Shown: piece after piece, positions 49,849 to 58,803 of the stretch | How the letters are laid out: each line of letters starts with the position of its first letter | Numbering within the stretch: position 1 is the first letter of the stretch | Assembly: GCA_041684965.1 (NCBI GenBank) | Contig: JAWLGR010000014.1 | Coordinates: forward strand, 1 to 64,000 | Reading direction: 5' to 3' | Length of the DNA: 64,000 nt | Origin: Mariniphaga sp041684965 | GTDB lineage: Bacteria > Bacteroidota > Bacteroidia > Bacteroidales > Prolixibacteraceae | The notes under the pieces: generated by a model | What the model was told of the DNA's origin: nothing | What the model saw: only the letters and a program-made list of their open reading frames with translations | Databases searched by the model: none | Made by a program: the position numbers and the translations under genes

Positions 49849-50106
49849 TTTGAGATAAATTTATGAATGAATAGCTGCAATTTACAAATTAGCCTTAAAC
49901 AAAAAAGATTTTAAAGATAAAAATAATCCAACCGCCGGTTTTTCATCTAAAAACAACCGGCAGGGAAAGAATATTTACAAATTTAATTTTATCACCAATG
50001 AATCCAGGTTTACCTTCAATCGTTGCCAGATTCAACGTTTATACATTGGGAGAAAAAATCACCGGCTGAAAGAGGCAGGAATTTAACTGGAGGTAATATC
50101 TGATTG

Positions 50107-51408
50107 TTATTTTCTTTTTTGAATGAACGGTTGTATCCATGCTTTTTGTTTTCCAAAAAGTTGTCCTGAATTTGGGTCGGTATGATCTGCTGTTGAAGTA
50201 ATAATTGCGCGTACATATAATTCATCCCCCGTGAAAGTGTACTTAGGATTTAATGAGTTGCCGAAGGAGAGAACCTGCCCAATTTCATGGCTGTATGTCA
50301 GGGTAGTATTTTCTAATATATTTCCATCTGAATTGATAGTGGGGCTCCCCGTTAAATCAGTCTTTTTCAATGTTCCGATAAATTCTGTTGTATATTCCAC
50401 TCCTTCCTGCGGCTCAATTTCAATATTCAAAGTAGTGCCGTTAAACTGTATATTTTTTAATGTTACACCAGTTGAAGCATAAAATTCCCCTTTATCAATC
50501 GCATTGAAGATAGCTTCAGGTGTAAGTTCATACGCACGCACCATTATCCAACCTCTTCCTGGCCCCGATCTTCCTCCGTCGTAATTATGTGCGTCATCGT
50601 TTGCCAATCCGTAAAGAAGCATTCCTTCACCTGATGAGAGGCGTTTAGCTAACACAATATCCCATATCCTGTCTGTACTTGCCCTGTTTTCATCTCCGTC
50701 ATTTTTTACACTTGGGTGGCCGTTGTAAACCTCAAAAAAACGAAGTTCAGGTACATTGAGAATCATTTCGGCAGTAACTGCCCAATTGTAATTGGGATGA
50801 GTGAGCACAGCATGCACATTTCTTCCCGTTTCTTTTCTGTAAGCATTAACATTTTGTACAGTTTCCCGGATCATATTTTCCCTGTCTTCCGGTTTGCCCT
50901 CAAGAGCAGGTATAATCCTGTCCTGATGAAAGGCCAGCAGGTGAACATCCCCGGCATTGGAAATTTCATTTCCCATAATAAGCAGGAACCGCCCGGGTTC
51001 TTCAAACATCGGACGAAATTCGTTAAATGTTTTTAATCGTACCTGCACTGTTCCTTCCTCCTCAGGGTGTAAACGCATTTCTATCCATTTTTCACCGAAA
51101 GTGTCTATGTAATTTTGAAGTCTGACACTATTTTCAGGAAAATTTCGCCATTGTTCTCCCTCAAGTATCGTGTTGCCTTCGGTTAATGCCAAAAATTCAT
51201 ACCCGTTGTCCCTGTACCACCGGGCAACCTGTTCGGGAAATTCATCACCATCACTCCAGAATGAGTGGGTGTGCATATTCCCCTTGTACCACTTCGGATG
51301 AGGCTGACTGCAAGAGCTATTTAGAAAAATCAGGGGGAGCAGGAAAAAAAAGAGCTTGAACTTTTCCCTAATGTATGCTGCTGTCCTGGTTGCAGGTAGT
51401 ATTTTCAT
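50107..51408 (-). CDS. PHP-domain lipoprotein paralogue with altered second metal motif
   Basis: 433 residues, lipoprotein signal ending LNSSC. Very similar along its length to the protein at 48529, including NMHTHSFWSDG (His46, His48), MGNEIS, THPNYNWAV and YGLANDDAHN. The second metal motif differs: LALTEGNTI replaces LALTDHNVV, so Asp is Glu77 and His is Gly78. It may bind fewer metals or a different substrate. The gene lies 258 nt upstream of its paralogue and is probably its tandem duplicate. The 500-nt gap beyond it (to 51908) holds the second 11-bp repeat array and nothing else I can support. Confidence 0.82.
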   Translation of the reverse strand: MKILPATRTAAYIREKFKLFFFLLPLIFLNSSCSQPHPKWYKGNMHTHSFWSDGDEFPEQVARWYRDNGYEFLALTEGNTILEGEQWRNFPENSVRLQNYIDTFGEKWIEMRLHPEEEGTVQVRLKTFNEFRPMFEEPGRFLLIMGNEISNAGDVHLLAFHQDRIIPALEGKPEDRENMIRETVQNVNAYRKETGRNVHAVLTHPNYNWAVTAEMILNVPELRFFEVYNGHPSVKNDGDENRASTDRIWDIVLAKRLSSGEGMLLYGLANDDAHNYDGGRSGPGRGWIMVRAYELTPEAIFNAIDKGEFYASTGVTLKNIQFNGTTLNIEIEPQEGVEYTTEFIGTLKKTDLTGSPTINSDGNILENTTLTYSHEIGQVLSFGNSLNPKYTFTGDELYVRAIITSTADHTDPNSGQLFGKQKAWIQPFIQKRK

Positions 51409-51669
51409 ATTCCTGATGCTATTATGATGATTCCATTGATAACATTGTGCAATTTACAAATTAGAAGGCAATAAGTGGTTGTGAAAAAATAAGAAACATC
51501 TGTTATTAATTAAATCAGGATGGTTGAAAAACAGGGGGCAATCCAACACTGAACGGCAGGAATGATTTTGTCAATTTAGTTTAACCGAAAAGAGCTTAAA
51601 TATCTTCACGAACCAAATGGCAATTAACAGAATACAAAAAAAAGCACCCAGATTTAGATAACAGAAGGT

Positions 51670-51770
51670 TTAAATTCGCTGTATCTTCGTTATAAATTCG
51701 TTATAAATTCGCTACAAATTCGCGATTTTACGAATTTATATCGAATTAATATCGAATTTGATACGAATTA
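51670..51770. repeat. Opposed arrays of 11-bp repeats (element 2)
   Basis: Same design as at 19049-19136. Left of centre the units TATAAATTCGT, TATAAATTCGC, TACAAATTCGC run head to tail, right of centre CGAATTTATAT, CGAATTAATAT, CGAATTTGATA run inverted; the core pair is AAATTCG/CGAATTT around an 8-nt spacer. The sequence is diverged from element 1 but the 11-bp period and symmetry are kept. Confidence 0.75.
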
Positions 51771-51908
51771 ACCATGTCGATGCATGCATGGTGGCAAAGC
51801 CTTGGTGGAATAAAAAAACTATTGCTGTTCTATGGTTGGAACAACCTGTCAAAAGGAAATTGTTTCACCGTGTCCGTCATCCGGCTTTCGGCATTTCTGA
51901 TATTTTAT

Positions 51909-53057
51909 TTATACCTGAAAACGCAGTACTGCATTTAATGGGGAACCACTTTCAGGCATATCTCCAATTTCTTCGAGGAAAACATTGCCTCCTTTTAGAA
52001 AAACCATTCGGGCTGTAAGGTCCAGCAGGGAATTATCAATTGGATTCTTATCTTCACGTAAAGTGGGCTCACCGGTTTCATCGTTAATATCACCCCAGAT
52101 TATTCTGCCTTTTTCAACAAAAAGTGTTTCTATCTGGCCCATATAAGCAGCCTTAATAACATTTTGAGTGTCGGAAATTATCTGATTGTCGGGAGCTTCA
52201 AGATATTTTTTCTTTTTTTCATTCTTGACCTTATCAAAATAAGGTTTCAGCAGTTCATTTGCTTTATTGTGAATCAACAGTATATCGTCGTTATCCCAGT
52301 TGCCCGGAACACATTTCGGATAAAGGTTTTTAAGTGTCGACACTTCTTTTAATTGTGCGTATATACTTTCCACGGATGCAATAACTACAGGAACTCCATA
52401 GCCTTCCAGTAGTTGCTTAAGTCCGGAATTAATGTCTTCCATGTATTTCATTATTTCTGTTTCCTTGTAATCCTTACCTTCTCCTTTCCCGTGAAACGGG
52501 GCAAATTCCCTGCCTGGTATCCTGCTCCTGAATTCCAGCGACTTTTGCACAACATCATATCCTATTGTATCATGAATGTTGCCTGGGAATATGTCGTCCG
52601 ATTCGATTTCAATTATTTCATGCTGAGTTGCCTCATACAATTTATTCATGTTCAGACTTAAGAGAAAAATAAAATAGCTGTTGTTCTGGTTAAACAAATC
52701 GAGCAATGGCAACAGATAAAATTTGTCGGAAACAAGGAAGAACTCTTTTGTAGTAATAGGAACATATTTTACTGAATAATAATCCTTGCTCCTGAAGATA
52801 ACCATTGTATCGGACAGAAGCCTCCAGATGGACGTATCATCAACAACTTTTCTTATGGGCTCCAAATATTTTTCAGCCTCTGCTTTTTTAAGTCCCAACC
52901 CAATAAGTTGTTTTTCTACTAACGATACTGTGTTTTTAAGTGTGAGCCTGCTTTCTTTGTTTTCACCAACTCTTTGTGTAGGTATATAAATAGAAATGCA
53001 GTATTCAGTATTAACTGCAGCCAGTTCCTCAAATTCTTTTTTTTGAAATAGTGCCAT
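51909..53057 (-). CDS. baeRF-family (bacterial archaeo-eukaryotic release factor-like) protein
   Basis: 382 residues, no signal. CISIYIPTQRVGENKESRLTLKNTVSLVEKQLIGLG and FFLVSDKFYLLPLLDLFNQNNSYFIFLLSLNMNKLYE are typical of the baeRF7-like family, as are VPVVIASVESIYAQLKEV and a late TLFVEKGRIIWGDI. Proposed to act at the ribosome by analogy with eRF1, but not proven. It stands alone and is often linked to stress proteins elsewhere. Confidence 0.78.
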   Translation of the reverse strand: MALFQKKEFEELAAVNTEYCISIYIPTQRVGENKESRLTLKNTVSLVEKQLIGLGLKKAEAEKYLEPIRKVVDDTSIWRLLSDTMVIFRSKDYYSVKYVPITTKEFFLVSDKFYLLPLLDLFNQNNSYFIFLLSLNMNKLYEATQHEIIEIESDDIFPGNIHDTIGYDVVQKSLEFRSRIPGREFAPFHGKGEGKDYKETEIMKYMEDINSGLKQLLEGYGVPVVIASVESIYAQLKEVSTLKNLYPKCVPGNWDNDDILLIHNKANELLKPYFDKVKNEKKKKYLEAPDNQIISDTQNVIKAAYMGQIETLFVEKGRIIWGDINDETGEPTLREDKNPIDNSLLDLTARMVFLKGGNVFLEEIGDMPESGSPLNAVLRFQV

Positions 53058-53386
53058 TATTATTACTTTTTAGTTTGATATACTTGCTAATCCGGATTGG
53101 GGTAAGGGAGATCATTTAATATCTCACCACATACTTCTTAGAATATTTTTAATTCTGATAACTTAACAAGATACAACACCTGTACCTAAAAGCATTTGCC
53201 CGATAAATTGTTCATGGGTATTTCTCTGTACAAAAGGAATATTAAGCATAATTCCAAATTTCATTTCTACTAAGAGAGTTAAAAAGAAAGTGGAATTAAA
53301 AGGAAAATTGTGGAATTATTTCACACCTGATGATACCATTCCTGAACCGGAACTTCCGGTTATTGATGACAATTCCGGAGATACTA
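53058..53386. other. Intergenic stretch with a possible gene remnant
   Basis: A plus-strand frame without a start codon (53218-53445) reads KKVELKGKLWNYFTPDD and TIPEPELPVIDDNSGDT, which looks like protein rather than random sequence, and runs a short way into the PhoD-like gene on the other strand. No family could be named. Otherwise the stretch shows nothing I can support. Confidence 0.25.
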
Positions 53387-55879
53387 TTACAGTTCTGCTT
53401 CTATCTTCTCATTGTTTTCTTCCGCATGGGTTTTTAATCCATTAATTTCGGTTACATTTTCACCCTCTCCGATAATAACTGTAAAGGTTCCGCTTTCAAA
53501 TAACTGCGGTTGAATTTTATCTCCATGCATTCTGAATATATTTACTGTTTCACAGGTTTCTTCATTGATGATTTGAATTAGCTGGTTTGATTTATTAACA
53601 GTAATTTCAGGGAGGTAATTTTGAGCGCCTTTTCCCAGATTTTCGAACTGTGATATTGTTAATGGCCAGCCAGGAAACTGATCCCTCACAGGATTTGGAT
53701 TTTTTGCATCCGCCTGAAACCGCCATGACTCCATTTCAATTGTACGTTTCTGCTTATCGAAAGTAATTATTCCAAATCCGGATACACGAAGTTGTGCATT
53801 GTTGTAACGGCTTCGTTTGTCGGTAGTAATTTTTCCGGGATTGCCAACTGCATAAACGTAATTTTTATTACCAAATGAATCTTCATAGTTACCTGTATTT
53901 GGATAATTGTGTTCCGGACGGTCCACAACAGGTATTTCCAGTTCATCGGGCAAAAACCAACGCATATAAAAGTTGCAGATGGCTGGTGTGCAGAAGCTCC
54001 AGCCGGCATCACGGAACCCGTCAATCCCATATTGTACCAGCGTTGTAAGGTGTTGGTCACCATTAATATGTAATGCAGCTCCCTTGCGGAGCAGACGAAT
54101 TATTTTATCACGCCCCGATTTTGGCCAGCCTCCGGAATCAAGATCACCGTACAGGTAATTGTCAAGGCTGCCATGGTGTGTAGCTACATTTGCATATACT
54201 GTTTGAGAAAGCAGCACCTTCATGTCTGTATCTTTCCAGTCTGTAATCCAGTCTTCCAGGAAGAGGGATTGCCTCTCTCCAATCATCTCTACACCGGGTT
54301 TATCGAGAAATGATAAATCTTCGCGGGGTGCTTTCATATGATCGTGTCGCCCTGCCCAGTCGGAAACAGCCTCGGGGGCTGTTTTGAAAATCCGGTCGCT
54401 TATAATGGCAAAACTTATCCGGCCATAATTGAGGCTGGTATACCAGACACTCATACCTCGTTTGATTGGTGAAGGATCGTATGGATCGGGCATTTGCCCG
54501 CACTGGGTCTGATTCACCACATTAACCATTTTCACTGATTGACGAAACCCACGGCTATCGGACGTTCCGGAACCTTCAGGCATCTCTGCACCGGCTTCTC
54601 CCCATAGATTTCCATGATACACATCGTGATCATCAGGAGTGCAGATGGTTGGACGATCACGCATCAGATCCCTGAACGCCCATCCAAACAAATAATATTT
54701 TCCCAGGTAATTAATTATTGATACATCCTCCGGCTCACGTTTTATGGGGTATCCTCCGTTTGGTTCATAAATTTGATCACCTGAAAAATAGAGCAGGTCA
54801 GGATTCAGATGGGTCAGGTTTTTTACAAGCGGAGTATAGGGAAATCCTGAGGTAAACTGGCAGGTAAGGGCACCCAGTTTTAATGGCCGGTTGGCCGGTT
54901 CTCTTCTGATTGTTCCCTGATACCATGATTTTATCTCCGTTCCCTTTTTGTTTTTTTCAACATATTCCACCCTGTAATCCACGTTTCTGGAAACATCCCA
55001 GTCTTCCAGCCTGAAAACTGCTGTGCGCGAATCCGGTTCAATGGTTTCAGTTGCTACTGGCCTCCACGACAATCCATGTCGTAACTGAAGAGTTACTACC
55101 TGATTGTCGTCTTTACCCATGGGAGGCATCAAAGCCATGAGCTTTACCTGATTTCTATTAAGGGTGTACATAGTCCAGAGGACGGGGCCAAAAGAATTCT
55201 CAGGTTCATGCACAACCTTTGACCCTGTGAATTTAAGGTTGTCGAAAGTGAAGTCCGAATTGCCCGGATTTTTATCTATGCCTGTATGCATATTGGCGGC
55301 TATTGCCAGCAAACCCTGAATGCCATCAGTGCTGGTTGAAATGTCTTTTATGCGAAGCCCGTTTTGGTCGGTAACTTCCATTTTAATCCGGTTGTCATTC
55401 CCTTTTATGGTGATATTAAATTCATCAAAACTAAACTTTTCGGGCAGCATTACTTTCTTATCATCCAAAAATGCATACCCTTTTATGCTTACCCCGGCTG
55501 GTACTCCTTCACCAAAATAGCAGGCTGCCCGTAAATCGGGGTCTTCTTTGTCCTCAAGCCCAATAAGAAAACCGGCTGAACCCGGAACACTTCCTTCATT
55601 GGTAAGGCTGATAATAACAGAAGCTTCAAAATCACCACTCCCCTTAGATAAAACATGTGTCAGCAGGTTTACCCTTGCCTGTGGAACATTTCCTGTACAG
55701 TGCAATTTACCATTCTCAACCTTCCAGTCTTCCAATGGAACCGACCAAAAATCCTTGCCTATCCAAATCCGGTCGTTGGTATTATTGAAATTTTCAAAAT
55801 AAGCAGATTCTTTGGTGCAGGAGGATATCAACAGCAGGAAAAGTAGCGAAACCGCAACCTGTTTTTTCATTGAGTTCAT
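53387..55879 (-). CDS. PhoD-like metallophosphatase lipoprotein with N-terminal jelly-roll domain
   Basis: 830 residues, lipoprotein signal ending LLISSC. The first ~220 residues look like a concanavalin-type jelly roll (FENFNNTNDRIWIGKDFWSVPLEDWKVENG). The rest is the PhoD/alkaline phosphatase D fold: LYFSGDQIYEPNGGYP, TPDDHDVYHGNLWGE and HINGDQHLTTLVQYG carry the metal-ligand Asp, Asn and His residues. No Tat motif, unlike Bacillus PhoD. Probable extracytoplasmic phosphodiesterase or phosphatase; substrate unknown. Confidence 0.85.
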   Translation of the reverse strand: MNSMKKQVAVSLLFLLLISSCTKESAYFENFNNTNDRIWIGKDFWSVPLEDWKVENGKLHCTGNVPQARVNLLTHVLSKGSGDFEASVIISLTNEGSVPGSAGFLIGLEDKEDPDLRAACYFGEGVPAGVSIKGYAFLDDKKVMLPEKFSFDEFNITIKGNDNRIKMEVTDQNGLRIKDISTSTDGIQGLLAIAANMHTGIDKNPGNSDFTFDNLKFTGSKVVHEPENSFGPVLWTMYTLNRNQVKLMALMPPMGKDDNQVVTLQLRHGLSWRPVATETIEPDSRTAVFRLEDWDVSRNVDYRVEYVEKNKKGTEIKSWYQGTIRREPANRPLKLGALTCQFTSGFPYTPLVKNLTHLNPDLLYFSGDQIYEPNGGYPIKREPEDVSIINYLGKYYLFGWAFRDLMRDRPTICTPDDHDVYHGNLWGEAGAEMPEGSGTSDSRGFRQSVKMVNVVNQTQCGQMPDPYDPSPIKRGMSVWYTSLNYGRISFAIISDRIFKTAPEAVSDWAGRHDHMKAPREDLSFLDKPGVEMIGERQSLFLEDWITDWKDTDMKVLLSQTVYANVATHHGSLDNYLYGDLDSGGWPKSGRDKIIRLLRKGAALHINGDQHLTTLVQYGIDGFRDAGWSFCTPAICNFYMRWFLPDELEIPVVDRPEHNYPNTGNYEDSFGNKNYVYAVGNPGKITTDKRSRYNNAQLRVSGFGIITFDKQKRTIEMESWRFQADAKNPNPVRDQFPGWPLTISQFENLGKGAQNYLPEITVNKSNQLIQIINEETCETVNIFRMHGDKIQPQLFESGTFTVIIGEGENVTEINGLKTHAEENNEKIEAEL

Positions 55880-56040
55880 CTTTGGTTTACAAAAATTATC
55901 CGGATATTCTATCTGAAAATCAAATATATCCGGTTTATTCCTTTTCGGTATATCTCCCTAAGTTTAGTTCTGCAAGATATAATTTGTTATTCTAATGTCA
56001 AAAAACCCTTTTCCCATTTCCCGGTTTTGCAAAAATCAGA

Positions 56041-57492
56041 CTAAGGCTCAAAACGGTGTTTTAACAACGGTTGGTATTGTTTTTTAAGGTAAAAAAGAAA
56101 GAGTAAAATGGCTGCAAGTGTAATTAAAATCCCTGCAGTGTAGGAAACTTGCTTTGAAAGATTAAATCCTTCAGGTGCCAGGAAAAGATAGGTTGAAATT
56201 ACAGCAGTCATGAACAGGGCAGGCAGAAGGGTAATCCAGTAGTTTTTACGGGAATTAACCAGGTAAATGGTTATTGTCCACAGCACAACAGTTGCCAGAG
56301 TCTGGTTCGACCAGGCAAAGTAGCGCCAGATGACTGCAAAATTGATTTGAGTAAGGAAAAAGCCAATTGCAAATAAAGGGATACTTATGAGCAGTCTGTT
56401 TTTCATTGGTCCCTGCTTTAGTTTCAGAAAGTCGGCCACTATAAGACGGGCGCTGCGAAAAGCAGTGTCGCCTGAGGTAATGGGTGCTGCAACCACACCC
56501 AGCAGGGCGAGGATAGCCCCAAATTTACCCAGCAGCGAGTTGGCTGTTTCATTCACAACCCAAGCTGCGTTTCCCTGGTGTTCGTTCATTATTTCATTTA
56601 ATTCACGAACACCGCCAAAGAAACTCATACTGATTGTAGCCCAGATCATTGCTACCACTGCTTCGGTAATCATAGCTCCGTAAAAAATCCTGCGCCCATG
56701 CTTTTCATTTGTCATGCAGCGTGCCATTAACGGTGACTGTGTTGCATGAAATCCTGAAATGGCACCGCAGGCTATAGTAATAAACAGCATAGGAAAAACA
56801 GGGAAGGTTCCCGCCTGAATGTGTAAATTTCTAAAAGTTGACGAAGTTAATTCAGGAATATGAAACCCTTTTGCAAACAGTGCAATAAGAAGTCCGACCG
56901 CCATAAACAATAAGGCGAATCCAAAAACAGGATAAATCCGGCCAATTATTTTGTTTATAGGCAGAAGAGTGGAAAGAATGTAATATAAGAACACCACCCA
57001 CACCCAAAAAGTCATTGAAGCATATCCGGGTGTTATTTCGGAAAGGATTTTTGCAGGTCCCATGATAAATACTGCACCTACTATCACCATCAGGAATACT
57101 GTAAACCCGCGCATGAATTGTTTGGTGGCCGTTCCCATATATATGCCCACAATTTCAGTGATGCTTAATCCTTTGTGCCTGATAGAAAGCATTCCTGAAA
57201 AATAATCGTGCACCGCCCCTGCAAATACCGAACCCAGGATAATCCAAAGATAGGCAACAGGCCCCCACATGGCTCCCGCAACCGCTCCAAATATGGGCCC
57301 CAGCCCAGCAATATTTAGAAATTGGATCAGGAAAATTTTCCACCAGGGCATGGGAATGTAATCCACCCCGTCGGTCATTGTGATGGCAGGTGTCGGGCGG
57401 CTGGATTCAGCACCAAAAACCCTTTCAATGTACCTGGAATATAACAGATAGCCTGTTATCAGTACTGCCAGTGATATGATGAATGTTACCAT
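56041..57492 (-). CDS. Carbon starvation protein CstA-family transporter
   Basis: 483 residues with about 13 hydrophobic segments. The N-terminal half is that of CstA (YSRYIERVFGA ... DGVDYIPMPWWKIFLIQFLNIAGLGPIFGAVAGAMWGPVAYLWIILGSVFAGAVHDYFSGM). It lacks roughly 200 residues at the C-terminus compared with E. coli CstA (701 residues), as in the shorter family group. Members take up pyruvate or peptides. The next gene upstream (57563) is on the same strand with a 70-nt gap. Confidence 0.9.
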   Translation of the reverse strand: MVTFIISLAVLITGYLLYSRYIERVFGAESSRPTPAITMTDGVDYIPMPWWKIFLIQFLNIAGLGPIFGAVAGAMWGPVAYLWIILGSVFAGAVHDYFSGMLSIRHKGLSITEIVGIYMGTATKQFMRGFTVFLMVIVGAVFIMGPAKILSEITPGYASMTFWVWVVFLYYILSTLLPINKIIGRIYPVFGFALLFMAVGLLIALFAKGFHIPELTSSTFRNLHIQAGTFPVFPMLFITIACGAISGFHATQSPLMARCMTNEKHGRRIFYGAMITEAVVAMIWATISMSFFGGVRELNEIMNEHQGNAAWVVNETANSLLGKFGAILALLGVVAAPITSGDTAFRSARLIVADFLKLKQGPMKNRLLISIPLFAIGFFLTQINFAVIWRYFAWSNQTLATVVLWTITIYLVNSRKNYWITLLPALFMTAVISTYLFLAPEGFNLSKQVSYTAGILITLAAILLFLFYLKKQYQPLLKHRFEP

Positions 57493-57562
57493 CCGGTTTT
57501 CTGTTGTTCTTTACAAAGAAAAATAAAAATCTTTTATAAGAATGTCTTTTGAATCATTTGAT

Positions 57563-58675
57563 TTACTTAAAACCTTCAGTTAATTTCCGTGTAAGATTAC
57601 GGATGTAATTGTTTTCATGTGTCGAAAGGGTATCAATATGTTGTTTGATTTTTTTATTCTGCAGATGTTCGGCTGAAATCATCCTGAAAATTAAATTTAG
57701 GGAACCCACATCCAGTTTTTCTTCTTCAAAAAAATGCAGCAGTTTTAAAACAACCTCTTCATCGATTGCTTTTAAAGCTGTAAGTTTCCATAAAATATCG
57801 TACTTCTCCCTGGTTGAAACATCCGGAATCAATTCAGCCATTTTCTTCTGAAGAACTATCTCCTGCAGATGAGAAGATTGAAAATAATCCAGTGCCTGTT
57901 TTGCCAATGCCTCATTTTCTGACTTGATGCAGTTCAGTATGTTCAGGGAAAATGATATGTGAAATTCCTGAAATCCTTTCACTATTAGTAAGGCCCAGCT
58001 ATTGTACGAAGGGTTTGGGCTGTTGAACCAAAGGGAAAGATAATTTTCATTCAATCTGTCATGGTTGATTTTTTGTATTGCATTTTGTGCCGGTCCGTAT
58101 ACCGTGTGCCATAATGTGTGACAAGTGTAAACGGCATCTTTCACTACTGCACCGGCAATGGCAGGCTGAGTTGCTGCCGTGTATCCATCTACTTCATATG
58201 CCTGGTATGGATTGATACTGTCGGGGACAATAATTAAATCTTCAGGATTTAACTCTTTTAATACAGAGGCACTGTCTCCGAGAATGGCTTCCAGCTTTTT
58301 ATAATCAGTTGAGTCAAATTCAGTGTGATCTGATTTTGTTAAAGGTTCAGTTTCATGAAGCTGTATTCCAAGAAAGTTACCTGCACCATCCCAGAATAAC
58401 CACAGGCGTATCATTTTGCATTCACCTGACATACAAACGTCCTTAAAGATGTGACGGCCAAACCATATGGGCAATCCATTATCATCCTGAAGTTCATAAA
58501 TTTCCGGGCCTGAAAGGGTATCGGTCGTATCTGCAAAATAATGAGTTACCAGATTGCCGTTCATTGCCCAATAGCCGGTTTGGGGCTTTTCAGGAGGTTT
58601 GTCTGAAAACCCTGCTGACAGCACAATCAAACCTGCTATAATGCCTTGAATGATATATCTGGTATTAGAATTCAT
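57563..58675 (-). CDS. Exported protein of unknown function with helical-repeat C-terminus
   Basis: 370 residues with an N-terminal signal or anchor (IIQGIIAGLIVLSAGF). The first half (MIRLWLFWDGAGNFLGIQLHETEPLTKSDHTEFD ... YKKLEAIL) and the motif VDGYTAATQPAIAGAVVKDAVYT recall FMN-binding domains, whose flavinylation site is D-x-(S/T)-GAT; here it would read GYTAAT, so covalent flavin is uncertain. The second half is all helical (HEAT-like: LLHFFEEEKLDVGSLNLIFRM). No name can be given. Probably co-transcribed with the CstA gene. Confidence 0.6.
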   Translation of the reverse strand: MNSNTRYIIQGIIAGLIVLSAGFSDKPPEKPQTGYWAMNGNLVTHYFADTTDTLSGPEIYELQDDNGLPIWFGRHIFKDVCMSGECKMIRLWLFWDGAGNFLGIQLHETEPLTKSDHTEFDSTDYKKLEAILGDSASVLKELNPEDLIIVPDSINPYQAYEVDGYTAATQPAIAGAVVKDAVYTCHTLWHTVYGPAQNAIQKINHDRLNENYLSLWFNSPNPSYNSWALLIVKGFQEFHISFSLNILNCIKSENEALAKQALDYFQSSHLQEIVLQKKMAELIPDVSTREKYDILWKLTALKAIDEEVVLKLLHFFEEEKLDVGSLNLIFRMISAEHLQNKKIKQHIDTLSTHENNYIRNLTRKLTEGFK

Positions 58676-58803
58676 CCGATATAATTCCTGGTATTCATTG
58701 TATATACATGAATTGTAATTTTTTTTTAGCCATTAATTTACGATGAAATTTTCATGAGTTAGGTAAATTATTGTTCTTCCGGTTTTTGTATCCCTGGCTG
58801 CTA

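Noticed and set aside
51758..52018. Plus-strand open frame of 86 codons near the second 11-bp array
   Set aside because: Its 3' half is antisense to the conserved baeRF gene and its 5' part starts inside the repeat; no protein-like motif.
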